Assembly (NCBI RefSeq): GCF_001945445.1
Contig: NZ_MSXW01000012.1
Span: 186,001 to 250,000 of the forward strand
Direction of reading: 5' to 3'
Source of the DNA: Pseudomonas sp. PA27(2017)
Lineage (GTDB): Bacteria > Pseudomonadota > Gammaproteobacteria > Pseudomonadales > Pseudomonadaceae
DNA length: 64,000 nucleotides
Shown here: positions 28,197 through 36,692 of the stretch, in pieces
How positions within the stretch are numbered: position 1 is the stretch's first letter
Layout: every line of letters begins with the position of its first letter
Translations under genes and position numbers: made by a program
Notes under the pieces: generated by a model
Databases searched by the model: none
What the model saw: only the letters and a program-made list of their open reading frames with translations
What the model was told of the DNA's origin: nothing

Positions 28197-29405
28197 TTGA
28201 CCCTAATCGCCTCCAGCAAGAATCTCGTGCTCCGGATCATCGCGCTGATGCAGCGCCATCCGGGCGCGATCGCCATTTTCGGATTTCTTTCCGGTGTCGC
28301 CAGCTTCGTGCTGGTCGATCGCCAAGCCGGGCTGGCCAAGGTGCTGGCCCTGGTGCTGCTGGTCAGCTGGCTGTGGCTGATTCTGGAAAACGTGCTGCGC
28401 GAACGCATCGCCGCGCGTTTCGGCTTCGAGCTGCCCCGGCCGTTGCTGCGCTACGCCACGCAGATGATTCACCAGGAAAGCCTGTTCTTCGTTCTGCCGT
28501 TCTTCTTCATCACCACCACCTGGAACAGCAGCCAGGCGTTGTTCAGCGGCTTGCTCGCCGCCGCCGCACTGGTATCGATCACCGACCCGCTGTACTACAA
28601 GTGGCTGGCACCGCGGCGCTGGATCTTTCTGGCCTACCACACACTGGCCCTGTTCGCGGTGATGCTCACGGCGCTGCCAATCATCTTCAAGCTCAACACC
28701 ACCCAGAGCTACCAGTATTCACTGGCCGCAGCGGTGGTGCTGTCGTTTCCCAGCCTGTTCACCATCATCACCGTACGCAAATGGTGGCGTGGCCTGCTGC
28801 TGGTCGGCCTGACCCTGGCCATCGGCGCCTTCGGCTGGGTGACCCGCACCTGGGTGCCGCCGGCCACGTTGTGGCTGACCGAGGTGGCGATCACCACCGA
28901 ATTCGACGACCAGAACCGCTCACCTGGTGAAGGCATCGATCAGTTGACCGTCAGCCAGCTACGCAGCACCGGGCTTTACGCCTACACGGCGATCAATGCG
29001 CCGCGCGGGCTGGACGAGCGCATCTATCACGTCTGGGAACACAACGGCCAGGAGCTGGAGCGCATCGCGCTGGACATCCACGGCGGCCGCGAGAAAGGTT
29101 ACCGCGCCTGGACGCACAAGCAGAACTTCCCACAGGACGTGGAAGGTGACTGGCAGATCCAGGTACTGACCGACGCCGGGCAGTTGATCGGCGTACTGCG
29201 CTTCGAGGTCACCCCGGATGCCGACGCGGCGCAGAGCAGTGAAAAGACTCAGGACGAGTCCTTCCAGGAGCCCGGGCAGCCAGACGCCACGCCGCAAACC
29301 GAGCCAGAGCCGTCAGTCGATTCCATACCTGAACCTGCCGAGCCGGCGGATCAGCCGTCAAGCCCGCCGGATGGCGAGCCCGCCGCTCAACCGAAGAACC
29401 AGTAG
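28197..29405 (+). CDS. DUF5924-type membrane protein with C-terminal DUF2914-like domain
   Basis: 402 residues from a TTG start; no good ribosome site is visible, so the start is uncertain (the next Met is codon 18). Seven or so hydrophobic segments occupy the first 225 residues. A soluble beta-rich domain follows (about 235-345, with VYHVWEHNGQELERIALDIHGG), like DUF2914, which in other proteins binds sugars or carries out periplasmic tasks. The last 55 residues are a Pro/Glu/Ser-rich tail. The last 19 bases overlap the 3' end of the convergent next gene. Function unknown. Confidence 0.72.
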   Translation: MTLIASSKNLVLRIIALMQRHPGAIAIFGFLSGVASFVLVDRQAGLAKVLALVLLVSWLWLILENVLRERIAARFGFELPRPLLRYATQMIHQESLFFVLPFFFITTTWNSSQALFSGLLAAAALVSITDPLYYKWLAPRRWIFLAYHTLALFAVMLTALPIIFKLNTTQSYQYSLAAAVVLSFPSLFTIITVRKWWRGLLLVGLTLAIGAFGWVTRTWVPPATLWLTEVAITTEFDDQNRSPGEGIDQLTVSQLRSTGLYAYTAINAPRGLDERIYHVWEHNGQELERIALDIHGGREKGYRAWTHKQNFPQDVEGDWQIQVLTDAGQLIGVLRFEVTPDADAAQSSEKTQDESFQEPGQPDATPQTEPEPSVDSIPEPAEPADQPSSPPDGEPAAQPKNQ

Positions 29406-30616
29406 CACACGGCGATCGCGGCAACTACGCCGGAGAACTCGGCCAGCAGCGCACACCCCACCGCATGCCGGGCACGCTGGATCCCCACCGCACCAAAATA
29501 AACGGCCAGCACGTAGAAGGTGGTTTCGGTGCTGCCCTGGATAATTGCCGCGGCCAGGGCCGGGAAGCTGTCGACGCCCTGGGTCTGCATGGTTTCGATC
29601 AGCATCGCCCGCGCCGCGCTGCCGGAGAAGGGTTTGACCATCGCCGTTGGCAGCGCATCGACGAAGCGGGTATCCCAGCCGCCCCAGGCGACGATCCAGC
29701 GGATGCCGTCCAACGCCAGTTCCAGGGCACCGGATGCACGCAGCACGCCGACCGCGCAGAGCATCGCTACCAGGTAGGGCAGCAGGCTCTTGGCTACGTC
29801 GAACCCTTCCTTGGCTCCTTCGATGAATTGCTCGTAGACCTGCACCTTGCGTAAAGCACCGATCACCAGAAACGCGATGATGATGCCGAACAGCGTCAGG
29901 TTGCCGAGCAGCGAAGAAAGCGCCGCCAGTGCCGTGGCGGACATGCCGGCAAGCATGGCCATGAAACCGCCGAGCAGCAGTGCGCCGGGAATCATGTAGG
30001 CCAGTACCACCGGATCCCACAGGCGCAGGCGCTGCATGATGGCCACCGAGAACAGGCCAACCAGGGTCGACACGCTGGTGGCCAGCAGAATAGGCAGGAA
30101 TACCAGGGTCGGATCGGGCGCCCCCTGCTGGGCGCGGTACATGAAAATGGTGACCGGCAGCAGGGTCAGCGACGAGGCATTGAGCACCAGAAACAGGATC
30201 TGCGCGTTGCTCGCCGTGGTGCTGCTGGGGTTGAGCTCCTGTAGCGAGCGCATGGCCTTGAGGCCGATGGGCGTGGCGGCGTTGTCCAGGCCCAGGCCAT
30301 TGGCCGCGAAGTTCATGGTGATCAGCCCAAGGGCGGGGTGGCCGCGCGGCACCTCCGGCATCAACCGTGCGAACAGCGGCCCGAGCACGCGCGCCAGTGC
30401 GTCCACCAGGCCAGCCTTCTCGGCGATGCGCAATAGCCCGAGCCAGAGGGTCAGCGTGCCGAACAGCAGCACCATCACTTCGACGGACAGCTTGGCCATG
30501 GCGAACAGGCTTTCCACCATCGCGCCGAATACGGCCGGATCGTCAGCCAACAGCCAACGGCTGAGCCCTGCTACCGCTGCCACTACGAAAAAGCTCAGCC
30601 ACAAGCCATTGAGCAT
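29387..30616 (-). CDS. Spore maturation SpmA/SpmB-like nucleoside-recognition membrane protein
   Basis: 409 residues, about 9 to 11 membrane segments. Two tandem Gate (nucleoside recognition) domains are seen: MNFAANGLGLDNAATPIGLKAM in the first, KPFSGSAARAMLIE and IIQGSTETTFYVLAVYFGAVG in the second. These match SpmA and SpmB of Bacillus joined in one chain, a form common in Gram-negative bacteria. Role outside sporulation is unknown; an envelope or export role is suspected. Overlaps the convergent gene by 19 bases. Confidence 0.85.
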   Translation of the reverse strand: MLNGLWLSFFVVAAVAGLSRWLLADDPAVFGAMVESLFAMAKLSVEVMVLLFGTLTLWLGLLRIAEKAGLVDALARVLGPLFARLMPEVPRGHPALGLITMNFAANGLGLDNAATPIGLKAMRSLQELNPSSTTASNAQILFLVLNASSLTLLPVTIFMYRAQQGAPDPTLVFLPILLATSVSTLVGLFSVAIMQRLRLWDPVVLAYMIPGALLLGGFMAMLAGMSATALAALSSLLGNLTLFGIIIAFLVIGALRKVQVYEQFIEGAKEGFDVAKSLLPYLVAMLCAVGVLRASGALELALDGIRWIVAWGGWDTRFVDALPTAMVKPFSGSAARAMLIETMQTQGVDSFPALAAAIIQGSTETTFYVLAVYFGAVGIQRARHAVGCALLAEFSGVVAAIAVCYWFFG

Positions 30617-30720
30617 AAGTCACCCCCTAGAACATGGGGCGATGATAACGCGGGGAAAGGGGGAAAGAGTAAGGGTTGGAGGACGCGCAAAGCACGATTT
30701 GGTAAATGCCAGACGGAGCA

Positions 30721-30740
30721 ACGGCGCCAATAGGCGCCGT
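30721..30740. terminator. Hairpin downstream of ivy
   Basis: Perfect 8-base stem acggcgcc/ggcgccgt with a 4-base loop, 8 bases past the ivy stop codon on the minus strand. There is no strong T-run, so it may act as a weak terminator or a message stabiliser. Confidence 0.5.
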
Positions 30741-30748
30741 CAGTAGCA

Positions 30749-31210
30749 TCAGTACCAGTTGGGGTCTTTCTTCAACTGTTCCTGCAGCAGCTGCTTGACT
30801 CCATCGTCCGGCTCACCGAGCCAACGCAGATCAGCGTGCTTGCTGGGTGCCTTGTCCTGCGGCAAGCCGTCGGGCACCTGAACCCACAACGCGTAGGCAT
30901 CATCCTTGTCAGGCGTGAAGGCGACATAAAGGCGCTGATTGAAACAATTGGAGGTTTCGCACAACTGCCCGACCAGATACTGGTCGCCGTCCTCTTCCAG
31001 CGTTTTCATCGGAGTGGCGACGCCGCTGAGGTTGATCACCCATTCGGGTAGTCGTTCCTCGTCCTGGATCAGATCCTGCCAGGCTTCACGATAGTCCGGG
31101 TTGCTCCCGAGCAGTTCGTTCAAGCGAAACTCGCCATCCGTGTTGGCGGCCAAGGCCGCCGCGCTGCCACCCAGCATCAGGGCAGCAGCGAGCGTCTTGA
31201 ATCGATTCAT
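30749..31210 (-). CDS. ivy: Inhibitor of vertebrate lysozyme (Ivy family)
   Basis: The ATG at 31210 is 8 bases after GAGG and gives 153 residues with a signal peptide ending AAALAANT; another ATG two codons earlier is too close to the ribosome site. The CETSNCFNQRLYVAF segment holds the paired cysteines (LCETSNCF) and the region near the family's CKPHDC-like inhibitory loop. Periplasmic; Ivy proteins block C-type lysozyme and restrain lytic transglycosylases. The neighbour genes also concern the envelope. Confidence 0.82.
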   Translation of the reverse strand: MNRFKTLAAALMLGGSAAALAANTDGEFRLNELLGSNPDYREAWQDLIQDEERLPEWVINLSGVATPMKTLEEDGDQYLVGQLCETSNCFNQRLYVAFTPDKDDAYALWVQVPDGLPQDKAPSKHADLRWLGEPDDGVKQLLQEQLKKDPNWY

Positions 31211-31223
31211 CGTCATGCCTCGC

Positions 31224-31388
31224 CTAGCCCCGTGGGCGACGACCCATGATGAACGAAACGATGAACATGACCAGGAACACCACGAAAAGGATTTTCGCGA
31301 TACCTGTGGCAGTGCCTGCGATACCACCGAAACCCAGTACAGCGGCAACAATGGCGATGATCAGAAAGGTAATGGCCCAACTCAGCAT
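31224..31388 (-). CDS. DUF1328 small membrane protein (YtjA family)
   Basis: 54 residues from the ATG at 31388, with AAGGAG 7 bases upstream. Two hydrophobic helices with [16 protein letters not shown] and [15 protein letters not shown], ending in basic residues, which is the complete DUF1328 pattern. Members are commonly stress-induced inner membrane peptides. Located 13 bases upstream of ivy on the same strand, likely in one transcript. Confidence 0.88.
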   Translation of the reverse strand: MLSWAITFLIIAIVAAVLGFGGIAGTATGIAKILFVVFLVMFIVSFIMGRRPRG

Positions 31389-31451
31389 GGCGTTTCTCCT
31401 TGGTTTTTTGAGGTCTTGCGGGTGTAACACTAAAAATTTGGTCAGAAGGTC

Positions 31452-31748
31452 TCAGAACACCCAGCGGGTCTGCTTGGCAGGTGCTTCGACGGAGTCGGCG
31501 CGGACCCAGTCGCTATCGCTGTGCGTCTGGGGTGCGCTGATGGTCTGAAAAGTGGCCGGTACGGCCTGAATGGCTGCGGCGCGTGCCTCGGCAGGCGCTT
31601 GCATGGATACCGGCACCACCGCCTGGCCCGATACCTGCGGCGCCACGACCCGCTGCACGGGGGCTTTGGTCGCCACGCTCACCAGCAGGACCATCACAGC
31701 GGCGACGGCCAGAATCAGGATCTCGGTATGGGCGCGGTGAAGGTTCAT
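31452..31748 (-). CDS. Hypothetical single-pass membrane protein
   Basis: 98 residues; GAGGAG lies 6 bases before the ATG. One hydrophobic segment (about 9-27, ILILAVAAVMVLLVSVA) anchors an Ala/Pro/Gln-rich tail. No domain recognised. It is on the same strand as DUF1328 and ivy. Confidence 0.65.
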   Translation of the reverse strand: MNLHRAHTEILILAVAAVMVLLVSVATKAPVQRVVAPQVSGQAVVPVSMQAPAEARAAAIQAVPATFQTISAPQTHSDSDWVRADSVEAPAKQTRWVF

Positions 31749-31907
31749 GCTGGGCTCCTCAAGATCGTCGTCGAACGGCTTGGCGTTCAGTTCATGAGGA
31801 GATAATTGCAGCCTGCGTGCCAGCTTTTTGAAAAAATAAAATTTTTATAAATCAATAAGTTAAATTATGTAAAACAAATGCCATCGTTGGCATCCTGCAC
31901 GATGGCC
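31749..31907. promoter_or_regulatory. AT-rich intergenic region upstream of the 98-residue gene
   Basis: The stretch 31825-31880 is almost pure A/T and contrasts strongly with the GC-rich surroundings. It is upstream of the minus-strand small-gene group, where it could act as an UP element or a site for MvaT-type silencers. A small atgcca/tggcat hairpin at 31878-31893 follows. Confidence 0.4.
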
Positions 31908-31943
31908 GTCTGCGGCTCGGGCGTTTTGCACGACGCCGCAGAC
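31908..31943 (-). terminator. Hairpin downstream of the PA2169-family gene
   Basis: Perfect 9-base stem gtctgcggc/gccgcagac (31908-31916 and 31935-31943), directly past the stop codon on the minus strand, within A/T-rich surroundings. Probable terminator for the preceding minus-strand gene. Confidence 0.5.
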
Positions 31944-31950
31944 GCCGCGA

Positions 31951-32379
31951 TCAGCCGTTCTTGAGCTCGCGCATGCGCTGGTGACAGGCGCGTACCTTGG
32001 GCATTTCCACGGCGAGCAGCGCGCGGACATCGGGCTGAGCGGATTCCATGGCATCTTCGAAAGCCTCGAGAATGCGGTCTTCGGCCTCTTCGAGCTGCGC
32101 AACGTAGGTCGCCTCTTCGTCACTCGACAGCGTGGCGCGGGCGTCGGCATAGGCTTGGCGCAACTTGCCGACCAGGGTTCCGCTGCTGGTGGGCTCCTCG
32201 TGATTGGCGGCGACCTTGACGGCAAGCGCCTGGATCACCTGATGCTTGGCCTGCGCCATTTCGCGGAACAGGGCCTGCAGGCGCACGTCCTCGATCTCGT
32301 CGTGGGCATGCTCATAGAAGCGCTGGCCATCACGGATGATGGCGATCAGTTCGTTCAGTTGCTCGGTCTTGTAGCTCAT
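31951..32379 (-). CDS. PA2169-family four-helix-bundle protein (DUF2383)
   Basis: 142 residues, mostly helical and acidic. MSYKTEQLNELIAIIRDGQRFYEHA and the Glu/His-containing helices (FREMAQAKHQVIQAL, EATYVAQLEEAEDRILEAFEDAM) fit the ferritin-like PA2169 family. In P. aeruginosa such genes are strongly stress- and stationary-phase-induced; metal binding is plausible from the Glu/His pattern but unproven. It follows the BON gene on the same strand after 83 bases. Confidence 0.85.
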   Translation of the reverse strand: MSYKTEQLNELIAIIRDGQRFYEHAHDEIEDVRLQALFREMAQAKHQVIQALAVKVAANHEEPTSSGTLVGKLRQAYADARATLSSDEEATYVAQLEEAEDRILEAFEDAMESAQPDVRALLAVEMPKVRACHQRMRELKNG

Positions 32380-32462
32380 GGTGGCTCTCCTGAAGAGGTT
32401 GGCGGCGCCGGCGACGCTGCAAAAAGTCGGCAGGCCGGGCGGCCTGCCTTGCTGTAGCGGCG

Positions 32463-33314
32463 TTAGCTGGCGATACGCAGGGCGTCGGCATCGACGCCTC
32501 GCACGCCACGAATGTTGCGGGCGGTCTCCACGGCCAGGCGCTTTTCGGCATTGCTGAGCACCGTGCCGCTGAGGCTGACGAAGCCCTCGCGGGTATCGAC
32601 CTTGATGTTCAAGGCGTCGAGGTTGCGGCTATAGAGGAAGCTGGCCCTCACCTTGTTGGTGATCCAGCTGTCGCTGATCGAGGCCGCTGCATCGTTGGCG
32701 GCGTTCTGCGCTTCGGCGGTGGCGCTGTCGGCAGTGTTGATGCTCAGGTGGTTGTGCACCTCGCGTACGCCGTCGGTATTGGTCACCAGGTCACCGGCCA
32801 GTTCCTTGGCAGCCGGCGCTCCGGCATTGCCGCTGAGGCTTACCACGCCGTTCTCGGCACGCACCTGGATATCGAGCCCTTCGGTATTGCTGTTCCACAG
32901 CAGCTTGGATTTCACCGTGGCAGCCAGCGTCGCGTCGTCGAAACGTTGGGCCAGGGTCTTGTCGGTGACGAGCCTGGCCTGCTCCTCGAGGACCGGCGGG
33001 GCCAGGTCGGGATCGATCTGCAGCTTATTGTCGACTTCACGGACGCCTTCGATGCTGCCCGCCAGCTCACTGGCCAGCTCATGTTCGGCAGTGTTCTCGA
33101 CCGCACCACTCAAGGTGGCGACGCCATCCTCCACGGATACCTGGATATCGAACGGATCCAGATGCCGATTGAGCGCGAATGCAGTGTCGATGGCCCCCTG
33201 CTGGCGGGCATCGCTCAATTGCCGTGACAGATCGCCTTCGGCTGCCTGCACCAGCGGAGCCAGGGTGATCAGACCGGCAATGGCCATGGCCAACGTGGAT
33301 TGTCTCAACAGCAT
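32463..33314 (-). CDS. Periplasmic protein with three BON domains
   Basis: The ATG at 33314 follows GAAGGAGG; it gives 283 residues with a signal peptide ending PLVQAAEG. Three BON repeats (about 40-105, 125-185, 205-275), each with the LSGxV pattern (ATLSGAVE, VSLSGNAG, VSLSGTVL) and a GVREV/GVRGV turn. OsmY-like: binds phospholipid surfaces and rises under osmotic stress in relatives. The leader on this strand contains a hairpin with a T-run just before the ribosome site. Confidence 0.87.
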   Translation of the reverse strand: MLLRQSTLAMAIAGLITLAPLVQAAEGDLSRQLSDARQQGAIDTAFALNRHLDPFDIQVSVEDGVATLSGAVENTAEHELASELAGSIEGVREVDNKLQIDPDLAPPVLEEQARLVTDKTLAQRFDDATLAATVKSKLLWNSNTEGLDIQVRAENGVVSLSGNAGAPAAKELAGDLVTNTDGVREVHNHLSINTADSATAEAQNAANDAAASISDSWITNKVRASFLYSRNLDALNIKVDTREGFVSLSGTVLSNAEKRLAVETARNIRGVRGVDADALRIAS

Positions 33315-33333
33315 GTAACGCCTCCTTCTTTGC

Positions 33334-33356
33334 CAAAAAAGCCGCTCGAAAGCGGA
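33334..33356 (-). promoter_or_regulatory. Leader hairpin with T-run upstream of the BON gene
   Basis: On the minus strand a ccgct-TTCG-agcgg stem-loop (33355 down to 33342) is followed by a T6 run and then by the GAAGGAGG ribosome site. It has the form of an intrinsic terminator inside the 5' leader. It may terminate an upstream transcript or attenuate this gene. Confidence 0.5.
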
Positions 33357-33448
33357 CCGGTTAAGGTCGCAAGTGATATGCCAGCCACCTGTAAAAATAA
33401 AAACCAACTAAAATCAGCTGGTTAAATCCAATGCCTGGCTAATGACCG

Positions 33449-33493
33449 CTTGCACGATGCAAGATCGCGCCATACTAGCCGTGCAACTTGCAC
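33449..33493. promoter_or_regulatory. Paired palindromes in the BON-algB divergent promoter region
   Basis: cttgca-cga-tgcaag (33449-33463) and gtgcaa-c-ttgcac (33481-33493) are perfect palindromes whose centres are 31 bases apart (about three helical turns). They share the direct repeat cttgcacga (33449-33457 and 33487-33495). The second palindrome ends 47 bases before the algB ATG, as expected for an operator. The binding protein is unknown. Confidence 0.5.
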
Positions 33494-33539
33494 GAAGATT
33501 TCCAGATAATCTCTGCCATTCACCCCATGGAGCACGTAA

Positions 33540-34883
33540 ATGGAAGCAACAGGTCAGAGCGGGCGCATCCTATTGGTCGACGACGAAGCGGCTATCCTGC
33601 GTACCTTCCGCTATTGCCTGGAGGACGAGGGCTACCAGGTCACGACCGCCAACAGCGCTGCGCAAACCGAATCGCTGCTGCAGCGCCAGGTATTCGACAT
33701 GTGCTTTCTCGATTTGCGCCTGGGGGATGAAAATGGCCTGGACGTGCTTGCCCAGATGCGTGTCCAGGCACCGTGGATGCGCGTGGTGATCGTCACCGCG
33801 CACTCGGCCATCGACAGCGCGGTGGATGCCATGCAGGCCGGCGCCGCCGATTATCTGGTCAAGCCGTGCAGCCCCGATCAGCTGCGCCTGGCCGCTGCCA
33901 AGCAGCTCGAAGTGCGCCAGCTCTCCGCGCGCCTCGAGGCCCTGGAAGGTGAAGTGCGCAAGCCCAGCGACGGCATCGACTCGCACAGCCCGGCGATGAT
34001 GGCGATTCTGGAAACCGCGCGGCAGGTGGCCACCACCGACGCCAACATCCTCATCCTGGGCGAATCGGGTACCGGCAAGGGCGAACTGGCGCGCGCCATT
34101 CACGGCTGGAGCCGACGCGCGAAGAAATCCTGTGTAACCATCAACTGCCCGTCGCTGACTGCCGAGCTGATGGAAAGCGAATTGTTCGGCCACAGCCGCG
34201 GCGCGTTCACCGGCGCCAGCGAAAGCACCCTGGGCCGGGTCAACCAGGCGGATGGCGGTACCCTGTTCCTCGACGAGATCGGCGACTTCCCGCTGACCCT
34301 GCAGCCCAAGCTGCTGCGTTTCATCCAGGACAAGGAATACGAGCGCGTCGGTGACCCGGTGACCCGCCATGCCGACGTGCGCATCCTCGCCGCGACCAAC
34401 CGCGACCTCAACGAAATGGTCAGGGAGGGTCACTTCCGCGAAGACCTGCTGTACCGCCTCAACGTCATCACCCTGACCTTGCCGCCGCTGCGCGAACGGG
34501 CCGACGACATACTCACCCTGGCCAACCGTTTCCTGGCCCGCTTCGTCAAGGACTACGCTCGCCCGGCCCGCGGCTTCAACGAAGATGCCACCAAGGCGCT
34601 GCTCGCCTACCAGTGGCCTGGCAACATCCGCGAACTGCGCAACGTCATCGAGCGCGCCAGCATCATCTGCCCAGGCGAATGGGTGGATGTCGCTCACCTG
34701 GGCATGAGCGCGCCGGCAACCAACAGTGCGCCGCGGGTCGGCGCCGACCTGAGCCTCGAGGAACTGGAAAAGGCGCATATCGCCGCCGTGCTGGCCAACA
34801 GCGACACCCTTGACCAGGCGGCCAAGACCCTGGGCATCGACGCCTCGACCCTGTATCGCAAACGTAAGCAGCTCGGCCTATGA
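33540..34883 (+). CDS. algB: AlgB, NtrC-family response regulator
   Basis: 447 residues. Receiver domain with the acidic pocket DDE (14-16), phospho-acceptor Asp58 and Lys108; AAA+ domain with Walker A GESGTGKG (174-181), GAFTGA (221-226) and Walker B GGTLFLDE (239-246); C-terminal Fis HTH (TLDQAAKTLGIDASTLYRKRKQL). In P. aeruginosa AlgB with KinB controls alginate, virulence and biofilm genes. Its last four bases overlap kinB (ATGA), a constant arrangement of this pair. Confidence 0.94.
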   Translation: MEATGQSGRILLVDDEAAILRTFRYCLEDEGYQVTTANSAAQTESLLQRQVFDMCFLDLRLGDENGLDVLAQMRVQAPWMRVVIVTAHSAIDSAVDAMQAGAADYLVKPCSPDQLRLAAAKQLEVRQLSARLEALEGEVRKPSDGIDSHSPAMMAILETARQVATTDANILILGESGTGKGELARAIHGWSRRAKKSCVTINCPSLTAELMESELFGHSRGAFTGASESTLGRVNQADGGTLFLDEIGDFPLTLQPKLLRFIQDKEYERVGDPVTRHADVRILAATNRDLNEMVREGHFREDLLYRLNVITLTLPPLRERADDILTLANRFLARFVKDYARPARGFNEDATKALLAYQWPGNIRELRNVIERASIICPGEWVDVAHLGMSAPATNSAPRVGADLSLEELEKAHIAAVLANSDTLDQAAKTLGIDASTLYRKRKQLGL

Positions 34884-36664
34884 AGCTGCGCAGCAAGCTG
34901 TTTCTCAGCACCAGTGCGCTGCTTACCGTTGCCTTGCTGGGGTTGAGCCTGGGGATATTCAGCGTGCTGCAACTGACCCAGTCGCAAAGCCGTTCGCTGG
35001 CGCACAACCTGGAAGTCATCAGCACCAGCCTCGACCTGCGCCAGGAACTGGGCAGGCAGCTGTTCATGATGCTCAGCGAGGATTTCAACGAGCGCACCGT
35101 GCAGACCCTGCAGGACTCCGACCGGCGCGTTCGCGGCTGGCTCGACGACAGCCTGAACGGCACCGTGAACGAGGGTGACCGCCAGGCGATCCTGGAAATC
35201 CAGACGGCCTATCAGAAATTCAGCACCCTGCTCGAAGACCCCATGACGGTTCGCCACGAGCTGCTGACCAACGACGATTTCGCCAAGACCATCGAGACCG
35301 TTCGCGATCGACTCAACGCCTTGCAGATTCGCTACGTATCCGCCGTCAAGGACGCGGAGGCGCAATCCCAGGAGCGTGCCTGGCTGATCGCCGGGCTATT
35401 GGGCTTGGTCGGCCTCGCGGTGCTGGTGATCGGTTTCATCACCGCCCACACCATCGCCCGCCGCGTTGGCCAGCCGATCGACGCCTTGGCCCGGGCCGCC
35501 GACCAGATCGGCCGCGGCGATTTCCAGGTCACGCTGCCGATCACGCCGGTTGCCGAGCTGTCGGCGCTGAGCCGCCGCTTCGGCCTGATGGCCGAGAGCC
35601 TGCGCCAGCTCAAGAGTAGCAACGTCGAAGCGCTGATGTCCGAGCAACGGCGCCTGCAGGCGGTACTCGACAGCATCGACGATGGCCTGCTGATCTTCGG
35701 CCGCGACGGCCTGCTGGAACACTTCAATCCGGTCGCTCAGCGCCAACTGGGCTGGGACGATCAGCCGCTCGGCCAGCGGCCCAGCCAGGCACTGGGCCGC
35801 CCCGAGCTGGACGAGCAGTTACAGCACGTTCTGCAGGGCCACAACCTGGAGCAGCGCCTGGCGGACCTGCAGGTCGAGGCCAACGGCGAGACGCGCCTGC
35901 TCAACTACAGCCTGACACCGGTAAGCCACAGCCAGGGGCACATTCTCGGCGCGGTGATGGTGCTGCATGACGTGACCGAGCAGCGCGCCTTCGAACGGGC
36001 GCGCAACGAGTTCGTGCTGCGCGCCTCCCACGAACTGCGCACGCCGGTGACCGGCATGCACATGGCCTTCGGTCTGTTGCGCGAACGCAGCAAGTTCGCC
36101 GAAGAGTCCCGCGAAGCCGATCTGGTGCGCATCGTCGATGAAGAAATGGAACGGCTGGTGCATCTGATCGAGGACCTGCTGAACTTCTCGCGCTATCAGA
36201 GCGGCGTGCAGAAACTCGAACTGGCGCCCTGCGACATCCCGGAGTTGCTCGAAAACGCAGCCAAGCGCCACATCGGCAAGGCCCAGGCCAGCAAGATTCA
36301 CATGGAGTTGGAAGTAGCCGACGGCCTGCCACGCACCCACCTGGATCGGGCACAGATCGAGCGCGTGCTCGATCACCTGATCGACAATGCCCTGCGCCAC
36401 AGCCCGGAAGGCGGAACGGTGCGGCTATCCGCCCAGCGCCAGGACGAACGCCTGCTGATCAGCGTCGAGGACGAAGGGGAAGGCATCGCATACGGCCAGC
36501 AAGCCCGCCTGTTCGAGCCGTTCGTGCAGATCGGCCACAAGAAAGGCGGTGCCGGCCTGGGCCTGGCGCTGTGCAAGGAGATCGCCCAGCTCCATGGCGG
36601 GCGTATCGGCGCCGAATCCCAGCCGGGCCAGGGCGCGCGCTTCCACCTCGCCCTGCCGCTGTAA
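34880..36664 (+). CDS. kinB: KinB sensor histidine kinase
   Basis: 594 residues. TM helices at about 8-31 and 168-190 enclose a periplasmic sensor of about 135 residues; HAMP (190-245), PAS (about 255-370), DHp with the H-box His384 in FVLRASHELRTPV, and HATPase with N-box IDNALRHSPEGG and G-boxes EDEGEGIA and GAGLGLALCKEI. Kinase and phosphatase of AlgB in P. aeruginosa. Translationally coupled to algB. Confidence 0.94.
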   Translation: MKLRSKLFLSTSALLTVALLGLSLGIFSVLQLTQSQSRSLAHNLEVISTSLDLRQELGRQLFMMLSEDFNERTVQTLQDSDRRVRGWLDDSLNGTVNEGDRQAILEIQTAYQKFSTLLEDPMTVRHELLTNDDFAKTIETVRDRLNALQIRYVSAVKDAEAQSQERAWLIAGLLGLVGLAVLVIGFITAHTIARRVGQPIDALARAADQIGRGDFQVTLPITPVAELSALSRRFGLMAESLRQLKSSNVEALMSEQRRLQAVLDSIDDGLLIFGRDGLLEHFNPVAQRQLGWDDQPLGQRPSQALGRPELDEQLQHVLQGHNLEQRLADLQVEANGETRLLNYSLTPVSHSQGHILGAVMVLHDVTEQRAFERARNEFVLRASHELRTPVTGMHMAFGLLRERSKFAEESREADLVRIVDEEMERLVHLIEDLLNFSRYQSGVQKLELAPCDIPELLENAAKRHIGKAQASKIHMELEVADGLPRTHLDRAQIERVLDHLIDNALRHSPEGGTVRLSAQRQDERLLISVEDEGEGIAYGQQARLFEPFVQIGHKKGGAGLGLALCKEIAQLHGGRIGAESQPGQGARFHLALPL

Positions 36665-36692
36665 CCACTGCCCGGTGCTGCCGGGCTGCGGC

